Source: Artemia franciscana
Taxonomy: Eukaryota; Arthropoda; Branchiopoda; Anostraca; Artemiidae
Assembly (NCBI RefSeq): GCF_032884065.1
Contig: NC_088873.1
Span: 22,309,558-22,373,557, forward strand
Length of the DNA stretch: 64,000 nt
Direction: 5' to 3'
The notes beneath the pieces were generated by a model. The model was not told the origin of the DNA. It did not search any database and worked only from the letters and a program-made list of their open reading frames with translations. A program made the position numbers and the translations under genes. Positions within the stretch are counted from its first letter, which is position 1, and each line of letters starts with the position of its first letter. Of this stretch, positions 12,763 through 24,074 are shown piece after piece.

Positions 12763-13890
12763 AAACGTATAGTGCACTCCCTTCAAATTCCCTTGAGACC
12801 CATCCCTCCTTTCTGAACCCCCCTGGAAATGTCTTAAAAACGATTCAGCATGAAAAAATCTTCTTGGCATATTTTTATTCGAAAAGGACTTTAATCTCTA
12901 ATCGGTTTATCGATCACTCCGGAAATACCCCCTTCCGTATAATTTTTTATGGAAATCAAAACATGCGGAAAATAGCCCCGGATAATTCCCCCGGAATGCC
13001 TCCGCATGCAAAATTGAGTTGGTAAAGATAACGTAAGACAATTAACAATAATTTTGTATAGAAATCCTGTCAAATCTCCCCATTGTAAATTTTTCCATTG
13101 AGTTTTAATCCCTCCAGACTTTTCCCTCCTCAAGGAAGATTCTCCCAATGGAAAATCCAACCCAACCACAAAATCCCCCCCCCCAAAAAAAAATTGTCTG
13201 TATACTTCCCAATAATAAGCACTATACGTAAGCAATGGGCAAATTTCATAACTCACAGGCCTCTTCCCGTGGACTGTGGGGATCATTTTACCCCTAAAGA
13301 CACAGTTATTTGATCTTTCCACTCTAGTGAACGAAACGGCTATCTCAAAATTTTGATAAGATAACTTGGAGAAATAAATGGGCGTGAGAGGGGGGCCAGT
13401 CGCCCTCCAATCTTTTTTGTCAATTGAAAAGGGCACTAGAACTTTTAATTTCTGTTCAAATGTTTCCTCCTCTGATCATCTAGGACCATTATTTCAATAC
13501 GATCACCCCTAGAAAAAAAAACAAAAACAAAAAGACAAATAACACGCATGCGTGATTTGTCTTCTAGCTAAAATAGCAAAACTTTACATTTTTGTATATA
13601 AGAGCTTGAAACTTTTACAGCAGGGTTCTCGGGTACGCTGAATCTGATAGTGTGATTTTCATCAAGATTATTTGAATCTTAGGGCGTGTTTGCCCCTATT
13701 TCAAAAATTAGGCAAATTTTTTCAGTAACTTTTGATGGTTAACACTGAACTTGACGAATCTAATATATTTGGAATCAGCATAATAAGCTGGCTCTTTTGA
13801 TGTATCTATTGATACCAAACATTTGTTTTTTAGAGTTTCGGTTACTATTGAGCCGGGTCGCTCCTTACTTACAGTTCGCTGTTCGATAAG

Positions 13891-14169
13891 TGGATAATTA
13901 GCTACCATTTGGAGGCCCTGTGATTGGTTGTCATGTTTATAGAGATGTTAAAAATTAACTAATAGTTAACTTTTCGGAAGAAACCACAAACTTAAACGAA
14001 TAGGACAATCTCTACGTGACTGTTTTGACCAAAACGGTGATTTATAAAACTCCTGTTAAGCCTGACCTACAACCATTTACATATTTTGTTTCGCCATCTG
14101 ATAAATGTGACATCCTAAACCTCTAGCTCGTTCTTCTTCCTATCCGTTGTATACATGGTTTTCCCCATT
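13891..14169. other. no gene seen
   Basis: A short spacer between Family A copy 2 and the next MITE. No repeat or exon is recognised. Confidence 0.45.
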
Positions 14170-14177
14170 TTTAAAGC

Positions 14178-14455
14178 CAGGGGTGTAATTTTGTCAAAAT
14201 CCTGGGGGGGGAGAGCAAGTTGGAGCCGATTTTTCAAAGTCAAGTGAAAATGACCAAGGGAAAATGAGATATATAGTGCTACAAGGCAAAGATCTATTGA
14301 AGAAAACTCATCTGTTTCTGTAGATGCTTGAATTATGTACACCTATCTTAGTTTTGACAAGCCTTTTGAAGAAGCTAAATTTCAGTTAGGGGGAGGGCAT
14401 AAACTGGGGTCTCGGGAGGGCAGTTGCCCCCCTGCCCCATAGCAAGTTACACCCC
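14178..14455. mobile_element. hAT-like MITE with perfect 8-bp target duplication
   Basis: The element starts CAGGGGTGTAATTTTG and ends AAGTTACACCCC, so the termini are inverted (GGGGTGTAA shared). It is flanked by identical TTTAAAGC octamers at 14170-14177 and 14456-14463. It is 278 bp long, with a G-run near the left end and a CCCCCCTGCCCC stretch near the right. Open frames on the minus strand (14115-14342, 14386-14595) run through it and are not host genes. Confidence 0.78.
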
Positions 14456-14463
14456 TTTAAAGC

Positions 14464-15690
14464 TTTAATCCCTGTCACGTTCAGCAAAATCCTTAGTCCT
14501 CTTAGTTTGTGGGTGTTTATTTTCAAATCAAGTATCGGGTGGCAAAAAGGTCGGTAATGGGCTAATTGGTTCGTTCTTATGAATATGTGGGGCATGTGAA
14601 ATCATAATAGGATTTAGAGAAGAAAAAGGAACTTATTCGCACTAAAAAACTGTAGTTTTTTCAATGATTTCCATTACAGTCTGGTTTACAGTCTAATTTT
14701 TCTACTGATAATTAGTCCTGGAGGTCTAACGAACTCATTCAAAATCAAATCCCTCCTTTGATTTTTGGGCCATCCTTAATGCTGTGGTTTAGGCCTACTA
14801 ACCCTAGAAGTACCCTTTTGAAATCTGATTTTAATGTCTAATCGCTCATTTAAATTTCTTTGCAGCGGGGACAGATTTTAATTAATCAGAGTATTTACAT
14901 TGCCTATTTTTCACTCGAACAATTACGAATCCTAGGAGAAAAAAAGGGGAATTGCATAAGTCCACCCGAGGGTGTTCAACTATGCAATCAGTCTCGCGGT
15001 CAGTATCGCCACGCTTTTATGTCCAAATTTGGCGGGTTTTTGGAACCAAATGCAACAAAATAATTTGGTATGCTGTTAATTTAAATCACTACGATCCGGT
15101 TTTTCTATTCATTAGCTCCTTTCCAACTTAAGGCATTGCCTTCAGAATCTCAATAATTATTGTTAGTCAACAGTCATTGACCTTGTCTAAAAAATAATTA
15201 ATAATAAACCGTTCTTTTGTCGTAGACATCGAAATCAACAGAAATCGAATGATAGCTTTTGAGCCTTTTAAATAAATATTGGCTTAAAGCAATTTATTTT
15301 CTTTTGTCATGCCAACATTTTATTAGATTCTCTAGATCCAAGTAATATTCCAGACCTCTGTTGTCAAATGAAGCTCAAAATGGAAGTAATACTTTAGGAG
15401 AATATGCAGTCAAGTATATCACTTCTAATCAGCCATAAATAAGGAATGTTATGGGCAAGGGGTTGCATCTTTGAAAAGGGTGCTAAAAATAGGCCAACAA
15501 ATAAAATATCCGAAATTACAGAACAATTGTCAACTCTTAGATTATTTTTTTTTTTTTGGGGGGGGGGGTATTGTTTCCAGCACCGCTGATAGTGTGTGTG
15601 CTTGCCCTTAATCCAATTATGCATTAAGACTTCTGAAATTACATCAAAAATAGCCCGTCATATTGCTTGCTTGACCTCTTTCTTTCTTTA
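14464..15690. other. no supported gene; one weak exon-like stretch
   Basis: At 14854-14865 a TTTCTTTGCAG acceptor-like site precedes a 66-codon frame that ends at 15063. The encoded peptide shows no recognisable domain and no partner exon was found, so it is not called. A T/G homopolymer block lies near 15545-15570. The rest is unique AT-rich DNA. Confidence 0.4.
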
Positions 15691-15693
15691 TTA

Positions 15694-15990
15694 TTAAATA
15701 AAAAAAACTAGTTTTTTTAACTGAAAGTAAGGAGCGACATTAAAACTTAAAACGAACAGAAATTACTCCGTATATGAAATGGGTTGTCCCCTCCGCAGTC
15801 CCTCGCTCTTTACGCTAAAGTTTGACTCTTTGCCACAATTCTACTTTTTAAAACAACTAAAAACTTTAGCGTAAAGAGCGTGGGACTGCGGAGGGGACAA
15901 CCCATTTCATATACGGAGTAATTTCTGTTTGTTTTAAGTTTTAATGTCGCTCCTTACTTTCAGTTAAAAAAACTAGTTTTTTTTATTTAA
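15694..15990. repeat. near-perfect palindrome (130-bp arms, 37-bp loop), Family A copy 3
   Basis: The left arm (15694-15823) begins TTAAATAAAAAAAACTAG and runs through CTGAAAGTAAGGAGCGAC to CTTTACGCTAAAGTTT. The right arm (15861-15990) is its reverse complement with few mismatches. The DNA or its transcript could fold into a very long hairpin. Confidence 0.92.
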
Positions 15991-17435
15991 TTTCTGAAGG
16001 TTTTTGAATTAATGCATGTTTGATTTTGGCTCTCCGCACATAAATTATTGAAATGAAATTAGTATGTTAATTTTTTTTGGCTAAATGGCTTTCTCTTAGT
16101 TTTGATCAGACGATTTTGAGAAATAAGGGGTGGGGAAGGAGGCCTAGCTGCCCTCCAATTTTTCGGTTACTTAAAAAGGCTACTAGAACTTTTAATATTC
16201 AACGAACGTTTTTATTAGTAAAAAATATACGTAACTTAAGAATTAACTTACGTAACAAACTTTTATATTCTTATATTTTTATTATGTGTACGAGGGGGTT
16301 TGTACCCTCGTTAATACCTCGCTCTTTACACTAAATCGTAAGTTTTGTTCCAATTCTTTAAGAATGACCCCTGAATCAAATAGGCCGTAGAATAAATAGT
16401 TGAAATCACTAAAAATATTTTAGCATAAAGAGCGAGGTATTTATCTCCTCCTAAATACCTCGCTCTTTATGCTAAAATATTTTTAGAACCCTTCATATGC
16501 GTAATAATCTCTGTTTGTTTTAAATTTCAATGCTATTCCTTACTTTCATTTGAAAAAACGTTTTCATGTTTATTTTTTCATTGTTTTTTTTTTTTATAGC
16601 AATGCTAGAAAATCCTGCGCCCTTTTCATTGAATTTTTTCCCCCATGGCATATTTCTCCAAGAAAAGATCCTCCCACATAGCCCCCTCCCTCAACCCTAC
16701 CCCCAAAACCAAAAAAAATCCCCCTGAAAACGTCTGTACACTTCCCAATAACCATTATTATATGTAAACACTGGTTGAAGTTTGTAACTTGCAACCCCTC
16801 CCCCAGAGACTGTGGGGGAGTAAGTCATCCCCAAAAACATAGTTATTAAGATTTTCGATTATGCCAAACAAAATGGCTATCTCAAAATTTTGATCCGTTG
16901 ACTTTGGGAAAAAAAATGAGCGTGGGAGGGGGCCTAGATGCCCTCCAATTTTTTTGGTCACTTAAAAAGGGCACTAGAACTTTTCATTTCCGTTAGAATG
17001 AGCCCTCTTGCGACATTCTAGGACCACTTGGTCGATACGATGACCCCTGGAAAAAAAAAAAAAAAAAAACAAATAAACACGCACCCGTGATTTGTCTTCT
17101 GGCAAAAAATGCAAAATTCCACATTTTTGTAGATAGGAGCTTGAAACTTCTACAGTAGGGTTCTCTGATACGCTGAATCTGATGGTGTCATTTTCGTTAA
17201 GATCCTACGACTTTTAGGGGGTGTTTCCCCCTATTTTCCTAAATAAGGCAAATTTTCTCAGGCTCGTAACTTTTGATGGCTAAGACTAAACTTGATGAAA
17301 CTTATATATTTAAAATCAGCATTAAAATGGGATTCTTTTGATGTAGCTATTTATATCAAAATTCAATTTTTTAGAGTTTTGGTTACTATTGAGCCGGATC
17401 GCTCCTTACTACAGTTCGTTACCACGAACTGTTTG
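15694..17435 (+). mobile_element. Family A copy 3, well preserved, both ends present
   Basis: The left end is a 297 bp palindrome (15694-15990). The body follows in order: a GCATGTTTGATTTTGGCTCT box, ATGGCTTTCTC, GCCCTCCAATTTTTCGGTTA, a second inverted module around CCTCGCTCTTTA (16320 and 16450), CACATAGCCCCCTCCC, TTCCCAATAACCATTATTA, GACTGTGGGGGAGTAAGTC, GCCCTCCAATTTTTTTGGTC, TGATGGCTAAGACTAAACTT and GAGCCGGATCGCTCCTTACT. The right end is a hairpin with arms CAGTTCGT and ACGAACTG around TACC (17412-17431), then TTTGA. No frame of useful length is shared between copies except a short minus-strand stretch near the right end. I see no target-site duplication. Confidence 0.8.
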
Positions 17436-18160
17436 ATATGATATCCCCGAAGTAAAATACACACGTACGTTTTCTTATGGAAGTAAAGAGCAAATTCGGA
17501 ACATAAAACGACAGAGAATTATTGCTTTGCAAATTGGGCAAGATATCTAGAAAACTAACTTAAACAAACCGACTCGTGATATTTTCCAGTATCTTTAGAA
17601 TCCTAAAAACTTGCACTTTACTGAAGACACAAAAACGACCAAAAACGAACAAACAAACAGGTTGTTCTTTTACGACCAAAAAATTCCATGAACAACCAGC
17701 TGAAAATATAAATCAAAAGTCTCCCACTTACTAGAATAGCGATAACTTTTAGTAAGCCGGTCCATACATGATCCTCTAAGAAACTCAAGCAAGCTCTGTT
17801 TCATGGTTGTCACGATAACTGCTTGCTGGTACTGGTACCACTGCTTTTAGTAACCAAACGTTTCTAAGGATGTTTTGAAAACAAATTCTAGTGATAAAAG
17901 TTGCCATTTGTGGGTATATTTTTTAATAAATTTTAATAATAAAATGTCATTACGACAAATTGTTTATGGAAATTTAGAAAAAAGAACGTGAAACCCCTTA
18001 AAAATGACCTGAAAAGTGAATAAGTAAAAAAAAAAGTTAAAAGTAAGCTATTGCAATCGCAAAGGTTGAAAACAGTAAACAGGAGAGTTACAACAACCCC
18101 TCCCCATACCTTGAAAAACAAGGAAAAGAGCTTTTAGCATGAGCAGCGCTGATTTGTCGC
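17436..18160. other. no gene seen
   Basis: AT-rich, unique-looking sequence between Family A and Family B. The minus-strand frame 17933-18121 is Phe-rich and low-complexity. Confidence 0.45.
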
Positions 18161-20697
18161 TTTTTATGGCACTTGGTATTAACCAAGTGACATATAGCGA
18201 TCGCAAGACGTATCAGGGACCGGACCAGATTATATTAGAAATAGTCGTTTTCCCGATCTGACCATCTGGGGAGGAGTGGGGGGCCGGTTAATTCGGAAAA
18301 AATAGAAAAATGAAGTATTTTTAACTTACGAACGGGTGAGGGGATCTTAATGAAATTTGATGTTTGGAAGGATATCGTGTCTCAGAGCTCTTATTTTAAA
18401 TCCCGACCAGATCCGGGGACATTGGGGGGAGTTGGAGGGGGAAACCTAAAATCTTGGAAAACGCTTAGAGTGGTGGGATCGGGATGAAACTTGGTGGGAA
18501 AAATAATCAAAAGTCCTAGATACGTAATTGACATAACCGGAACGGATCTGCTCTGTCTGGGGGAGTTGGGGGGACGGTTAATTCTGAAAAATTAGAAAAA
18601 ATGAGGTACGTTTAACTTGCGAAGGAGTGATCGGGTCTTAATGAAATATGAAGTAAAGAAGGATGGCATATCTAAGAGCTCTTATCTTAAATCCCAACTG
18701 GATCCGGTGACATTGGGGGGAATTGAGGGGAGGGAACCTAAAATCTTGGAAAACGCGAAAAGTGGAGGGATCGGGTTGAAACTTGGTGGGAAAAATAAGC
18801 ACAAGTCCTAGATACGTGATTGACATAACCGGAACGGATACACACTCTTTGGGATAGTTCGGGGGGGGGGGGGCAGGGTTAATTCTGAAAAATTAGAAAA
18901 AATGAGGTATTTTTAACTTACGAAGATGTGATCGGATCTTAATGAAATTTCATATTTTGTAGGACCTCATAATTCAGATCTCTTATTTTAAATTCCGACC
19001 GGATCCGGTGACATTGGGGGGAGTTGGGTGGGGGAACCTAAAATCTTGGAAAACGCTTAGAGTGGAGGGATCGGGATGAAACTTGGTGGTAAATATAATC
19101 ATAAGTCCTAGATACGTGATTGACATAACTGGAACGGATCCGCTCTCTTCGGGGGAGTTGAGGGGAGGGGGGTTAATTCTGAGAAATTAAAAAAATAGGT
19201 ATTTTTAACTTACGAAGGAGTGAAGAGGAAGTTGGGGGGGGGGGGCAGAACCTAAAATCTTGGAAAATGCTTAGAGTATTGGGATCGGGATGAAACTTGG
19301 TGGGAAAAATAAGCACAAGTCCTAGATACGGGATTGACATGACCGGAACGGAACTGCTCTCTTTGGGGGAGTTGGGGGGAGGGTTAATTCTAAAAAATTA
19401 GAAAAAATGACGCATTTTTAACTTACAAAAGAGTGATCGTACGTTAATGAAATTTCATATTTAGAAGGAACTCGAAACTCAGATCTCTTATTTTAAATCC
19501 CGACCGGATCCAGTGTCATTAGGGAGGGGGGGAAATCGTGGAAAACGCTTAAAGTGGAGAGATCAGGATGAAACTTGGTGGAAAGAATAAGCACAAGTCC
19601 CAGATAGGTGACTGACATAACCGGACCGGATCCGCTGTCTTTGGTGGAGTTGAGGGGGGGAGTAGTTTGGAAAACTTAGAAAAAATGAGGTATTTGTAAC
19701 TTACGAACGGGTGATCAGATGTTAATGAAATGTGATATCTAGAAGGATCTTGTGCTTTAGAACTGTCATTTTAAATCCCAACCAGATCCAGTGACATTAA
19801 AGGAAGTTTGAGGGGGAAACCGGAATTCTTCGAAAACGTGAAAATCGAGGTATCTTACGAATGGGTGATCGGATCTTAATGAAACTTGATATATAGAAGA
19901 ATCTTATGTCTCATATGCTCCATTTTCAACTCGAATAGGATCCAAGGACATAGAGGGTTGGAGGGGAAAACAGAAATCTTGGAAACCGGAAATCTTGGAA
20001 AACGCTTAGAGCGGAGAGATCGGGATGAATCTTGATGGGAAGAATAAGCACAAGTTATAGATACGAGATTGAAATAATTGATTCTCTTTGGGGGAGCTGG
20101 GGGTTGTTAATTTGGAAAAATTAGAAAAATTGAGGTATTTTTAACTTCAGAATGGGTGACCGGATCTTAATGAAATTTGATAATTAGAAGAAAATCATAT
20201 CTCAGAGCTCTTCTTTCAAATCCCGACCAGATCTGTTGACATTTGGGAGAGTTGGAGGGGAAAACCGAAAATCTTGGAAAACACTTATAAATGTCGTAGA
20301 TACGAAATTGACATAACCGGACTGGATCCGCTCTCTTTGGGGGAGTTAGGTGATGGGGTTCAGTGCTTTGGCTAGTTTAGTGCTTCTGGACGTGCTAGGA
20401 CGATGAAAATTGGTAGGCGTGTCAGGGAGCTGCACAAATTGACTTGATAAAATTGTTTTCCTTGATTCGACCATCTGGGGAGCTGAAGGGCAAAAAAAAT
20501 TTAAAAAAATGGGGTATTTTTAACAGACGAGTGGACGATCGGATCTTAATACATTTTGATATTTAGAAGGACCTCGTGACTCAGAGCTCTTATTTTAAAT
20601 CCCGACCGGCATTAAGCCTCTGATTTTCCTTTTCAAGTAATCTATTGATTCTTAGAATTTTGCTAGAGCTCATACCATATGAGCTCTTAGCTCTTGT
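18161..20697 (+). mobile_element. Family B copy 3, head and tail hairpins both present
   Basis: The copy starts TTTTTATGGCACTTGGTATT with intact arms CACTTGGT and ACCAAGTG, but the head is shortened by an internal deletion after CATATAGCGATCGCAAG. About eight ~300 bp units follow with the same G-run, GGGATGAAACTTGGTGGG and ATTGACATAACCGG boxes as the other copies. The tail CATTAAGCCTCTGATTTTCC, the hairpin AGAGCTCATA / TATGAGCTCT at about 20666-20688 and the final TAGCTCTT agree with copy 1. That agreement defines the right boundary of the family. Confidence 0.78.
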
Positions 20698-21510
20698 TTT
20701 TTTTTTTCTTCACCACTAGTGGGGCACTGGAACATCATGAAGTGTTGTTTAAGATATCATTTGAAAGCTAATTTTTATATCTACGTGCTTTATGTAAATT
20801 TGACTTGATAATACCATCCTGAAAAGCCAAACGCACCTGAAATGGCACTTAGGGGGCCATTTCTGGAATGGAAAGACTGTTAAACACGAAAAGAGTACCG
20901 TCAAATTGTCGATGGTTGAAAATCCATGACATGAGGTTTACAATTCCCCTTCTAATATACTCCCCTCTCAGCCCCTTCAATAATTTTCATAAAATGTCCG
21001 CTGACTAACACAACTAGGCTAATTCTGGTGGCTAGGCTTGTTCTGCTCTAGTAGTGTCAATTCACGCAAATATAAGGGGGTATTTATTCTTTTTAATATC
21101 TAGGCAGGGGATAATGTTTTTCAGTAAAAATACCGAAAGGGATATTTTTCAATGAAAAATACTCTAAAAAGGTATTTTCTAAAAAATGGGGCAAGGGAAA
21201 ACCTAGTAGGGGCGCAAGCCCTCTGCATCCCCTGCCCCCTCTGCAAATGAAGCCACTTGAACTAGAAAGCAACTGCAACATCAGAGAGAGAGATGTTCAA
21301 AGGCTTAATTCAAAACTCTTGACCATATCAACGTGCTTTTTGCAGATTTATGGTGGAGAAGAACATAAAGAAGGAGATTAAAGTTATAATAGAACTTCGA
21401 GTTCTTGGCAATCTTATTTTCTTGAATTTCTAGCACGTAATAAACGAGTTATTTGAATAGCGAAAAGTATAAAACAGACACTGTTAAATAGGATAGGATG
21501 GTCTAGTGAT
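20698..21510. other. no gene seen
   Basis: The stretch contains CACCACTAGTGGGGCACTGG and several imperfect GGTATTTTTCT/AAAAATAC inverted bits around 21080-21185. No exon or known repeat is recognised. Minus-strand frame 21093-21281 has no recognisable domain. Confidence 0.4.
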
Positions 21511-21512
21511 TA

Positions 21513-21809
21513 TTAAATAAAAAAAACGAGTTTTTTTAACTGAAAGTAAGGAGCGACATTAAAACTTAAAACGCACAGAAATTACTTCGTATATGAAAGA
21601 GGCTGCTTCCTCATCAACGCCCCGCTCTTTACGCTAAAGTTTGACTCTTTCTCTCAATTCTTCTTTTTAAAACAGTAAAAAACTTTAGCGTAAAGAGCGG
21701 GGCGTTGATGAGGAAGCAGCCTCTTTCATATACGAAGTAATTTCTGTGCGTTTTAAGTTTTAATGTCCCTCCTTACTTTCAGTTAAAAAAACTCGTTTTT
21801 TTTATTTAA
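21513..21809. repeat. near-perfect palindrome, Family A copy 4
   Basis: Arms at 21513-21642 and 21680-21809 have the same lengths as in copy 3. The sequence between the conserved ends differs from copy 3 (AGGCTGCTTCCTCATCAACG here), yet the second arm carries the matching complement (CGTTGATGAGGAAGCAGCCT). Confidence 0.92.
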
Positions 21810-23234
21810 TTTCTGAACGTTTTTGAATCAATGCATGTTTTGATTTTGGCTCTCCGCAGAGGAATAATCAAAACGGAATTTTGCATATTTTTTTTTTTTG
21901 GGGGGGGGGCTAAATGGCTTTCTCATAATTTTGATCGAATGATTTTGAGAAAAAAAGATCGGGGGCGAAGCCTAGTTGCCCCCCGGTTTTTTTGGTTAAT
22001 TAAAAAGGCAACTAGAACTTTTAATTTTTTACGAATCTTTTTATTGGTAAAAGATTTACGTAACTTATAAATTAGCTTACGTAAAGAAATTTTGTATTCT
22101 CATGTTTTTATTACATATATGAGGGGATTCGCCCCATCGTCAGTACCTCGCTCTTTACACTAAAGCTTAAATTTTATCCCAATTCATTAAGAATGACCCC
22201 TGAATCACAAAAGCCGTAGAATAAATAGTTGAAATTACTAAAAATACTTTAGCGTAAAGAGCTAGGTATCATAAGGAGGTGAACCCCTTATATGGGTAAT
22301 AATTTCTGTTTGTTTTAAGTTTTATTGCTGTTCCTTACTTCCAGGTGAAAAAGCTTTTTCACATTTATTTTTTAATTTTTTTTTTAAATAATGCTAGTAA
22401 ATCCTGCTCTCCCTTCATGGAAGTTTTCTTCTCCCATGACAAATTCTCGATGGAAAGTTCCCCCAGCATATCCCCCTCTTCTCAAACCCTCCCCCCAACC
22501 AAAAAAATCCTCCTGAAAACGCCTGTATACTTCCCAATAACCATTACTATATGTAAGCACAGGTCAAAGTTTGTAACTTGTTGCCCCTCCCACGGGGACT
22601 GTGGGGGAGTAAGTCGTCCCCAAAGACATAGTTATAAGGTTTTTCGACTACGCTGAATAAAATGGCTATCTCAGAATTTTGATCCGTTGACTTTGGGAAA
22701 ATAATTAGCGTGGGAGGGGGCCTAGGTGCCCTCCAATTTTTTTGGTCACTTAAAAAGGGCACTAGAACTTTTCATTTCCGTTAGAATGAGCCCTCTTGCA
22801 ACATTCTAGGACAACTGGGTCGATACGATCACCCCTGGGGAAAAAAAAACAAAAAAAACAAAAAAACAAATAAACACGCATCCGTGATCTGCCTTCTGGC
22901 AAAAAATGCAAAATTCCACATTTTTGTAGATAGGAGCTCGAAACTTCTACAATAGGGTTCTCTGATACGCTGAATCTGATGGTGTGATTTTCGTTAAGAT
23001 TCTATGACTTTTAGGGGGTGTTTCCCCCCTTATTTTCTAAAATAACGCAAATTTTCTCAGGCTCGTAACTTTTGATGGGTAAGACTAAACTTGATGAAAC
23101 TTATATATTTCAAACCAGCATTAAAATGCGATTCTTTTGATATAGCTATTGGTATCAAAATTCCATTTTTTAGAGTTTTGGTTACTATTGAGCCGGGTCG
23201 CTCCTTACTACAGTTCGTTACCACGAACTGTTTG
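21513..23234 (+). mobile_element. Family A copy 4, well preserved
   Basis: The layout is the same as copy 3: a 297 bp left palindrome, the GCATGTTTTGATTTTGGCTC box, a second inverted module (22145-22265), a body with TTCCCAATAACCATTACTA and GACTGTGGGGGAGTAAGTCG, GGTGTGATTTTCGTTAAGAT, and the right-end hairpin CAGTTCGT / ACGAACTG at about 23211-23230 followed by TTTGA. Both ends and internal order match copies 3 and 6, which confirms the element boundaries. Confidence 0.8.
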
Positions 23235-24074
23235 ATTACCCTTCGTTGTGACCGTGGTAAACCAGATTCGAATCTTGGTAAAGACAATTTTTCTGAATTA
23301 GTTATTTATTTTGCAGCGCTCCAGTAGCAGTGAAAAAAAAGAGACGCTTCAGTGCTTCCATTTAAAAAAGTGTAAAAGGTTTTTGACCACAGTGATTCCA
23401 GTGATGGAATTTTCTTTCTAATGATCAGATCTCCTAAAATGCTGAAGTCTAAGAAGCAAGAATTATGAAAGTATACTTTCTTAAGAGAAGTTCAAAATTC
23501 TTTGCAGCATTGCGGCAGAAAAATTGCAGTAACAATAGTATAATGATTGAAATTTTTGAATAAACAAAGGAGTGAGCTTTATTTCTCACTAAAAGACTAA
23601 TTGTCAATAGTGTTGTAACATATAAAAACAAACCTAATAAAAAATTTACAAAACAACAAATAGAAACTAATATCGCAAAGCATCCCGCAATTCAATTCCC
23701 GCTAAATTGTTGTATCTACACCTCCACATATCTTGTACCAACAACAAATTTTTTGTCTACAATTCTGTAAGAATGTTGTGACACCGTTTCCGAGGAGCTT
23801 CAGGCTCTTTTTTAAAAATTCCCGCGAATTTGTTTTCAAAATAACATTTTACTAGTAAAATTAATTGAAATAATAATTACCTTTCCGGAATCAGCCACAA
23901 ATGGAAATTTGTTTCCGCTGGACATTTTTTCTTTTAAGAACACTTTTTTGAACTTTTGGTTACTAATAACTGTTTTAGCCCCTTTAAGTGATCAAAAAAG
24001 AATTATTATGGACTCAAAGCGATTATCATGCTTGGAAAGAGTAGCTTTCTAGCTAAATTATATGAAAAAGTATA
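23235..24074. other. no gene seen
   Basis: Unique AT-rich DNA. A B-box-like AGATTCGAATCTTGG at about 23263-23277 has no matching A box or acceptor stem, so no tRNA is called. Confidence 0.45.

Larger units (their letters stand above)
11640..13890 (+). mobile_element. Family A copy 2, containing a hAT-like MITE and a SINE
   Basis: The copy carries several degraded inverted modules (CTTCACGCTAAA, ATTAGCGTAAAAAGC, TTGCTCTCAATGCTA, TTTACGTAAAAAGC), the CTTACTTTCAGTTAA signature at about 12422, the body with CCCTCC and GGAAA spacers, and the right end with GAGCCGGGTCGCTCCTTACT and CAGTTCGCTGTTCG at about 13849-13886. It is longer than the other copies because two other transposons sit inside it (12146-12364 and 12566-12762). 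The right-end hairpin is damaged. Confidence 0.72.

Noticed and set aside
14854-15063. Exon-like stretch after TTTCTTTGCAG, 66 codons
   Set aside because: One acceptor-like site is not enough. No domain, no donor partner and no codon bias were seen.
4064-18826. Repeated minus-strand frames MSITYLGL...FPTKFHPDPSTLSVFQDF in Family B
   Set aside because: They recur because the DNA repeats. The frames break at different places in each unit and no start, stop or domain is shared, so they are not called genes.
23263-23277. B-box-like AGATTCGAATCTTGG suggestive of a tRNA or SINE
   Set aside because: No A box at the right distance, no acceptor stem and no target duplication. The T-arm pairing is imperfect.
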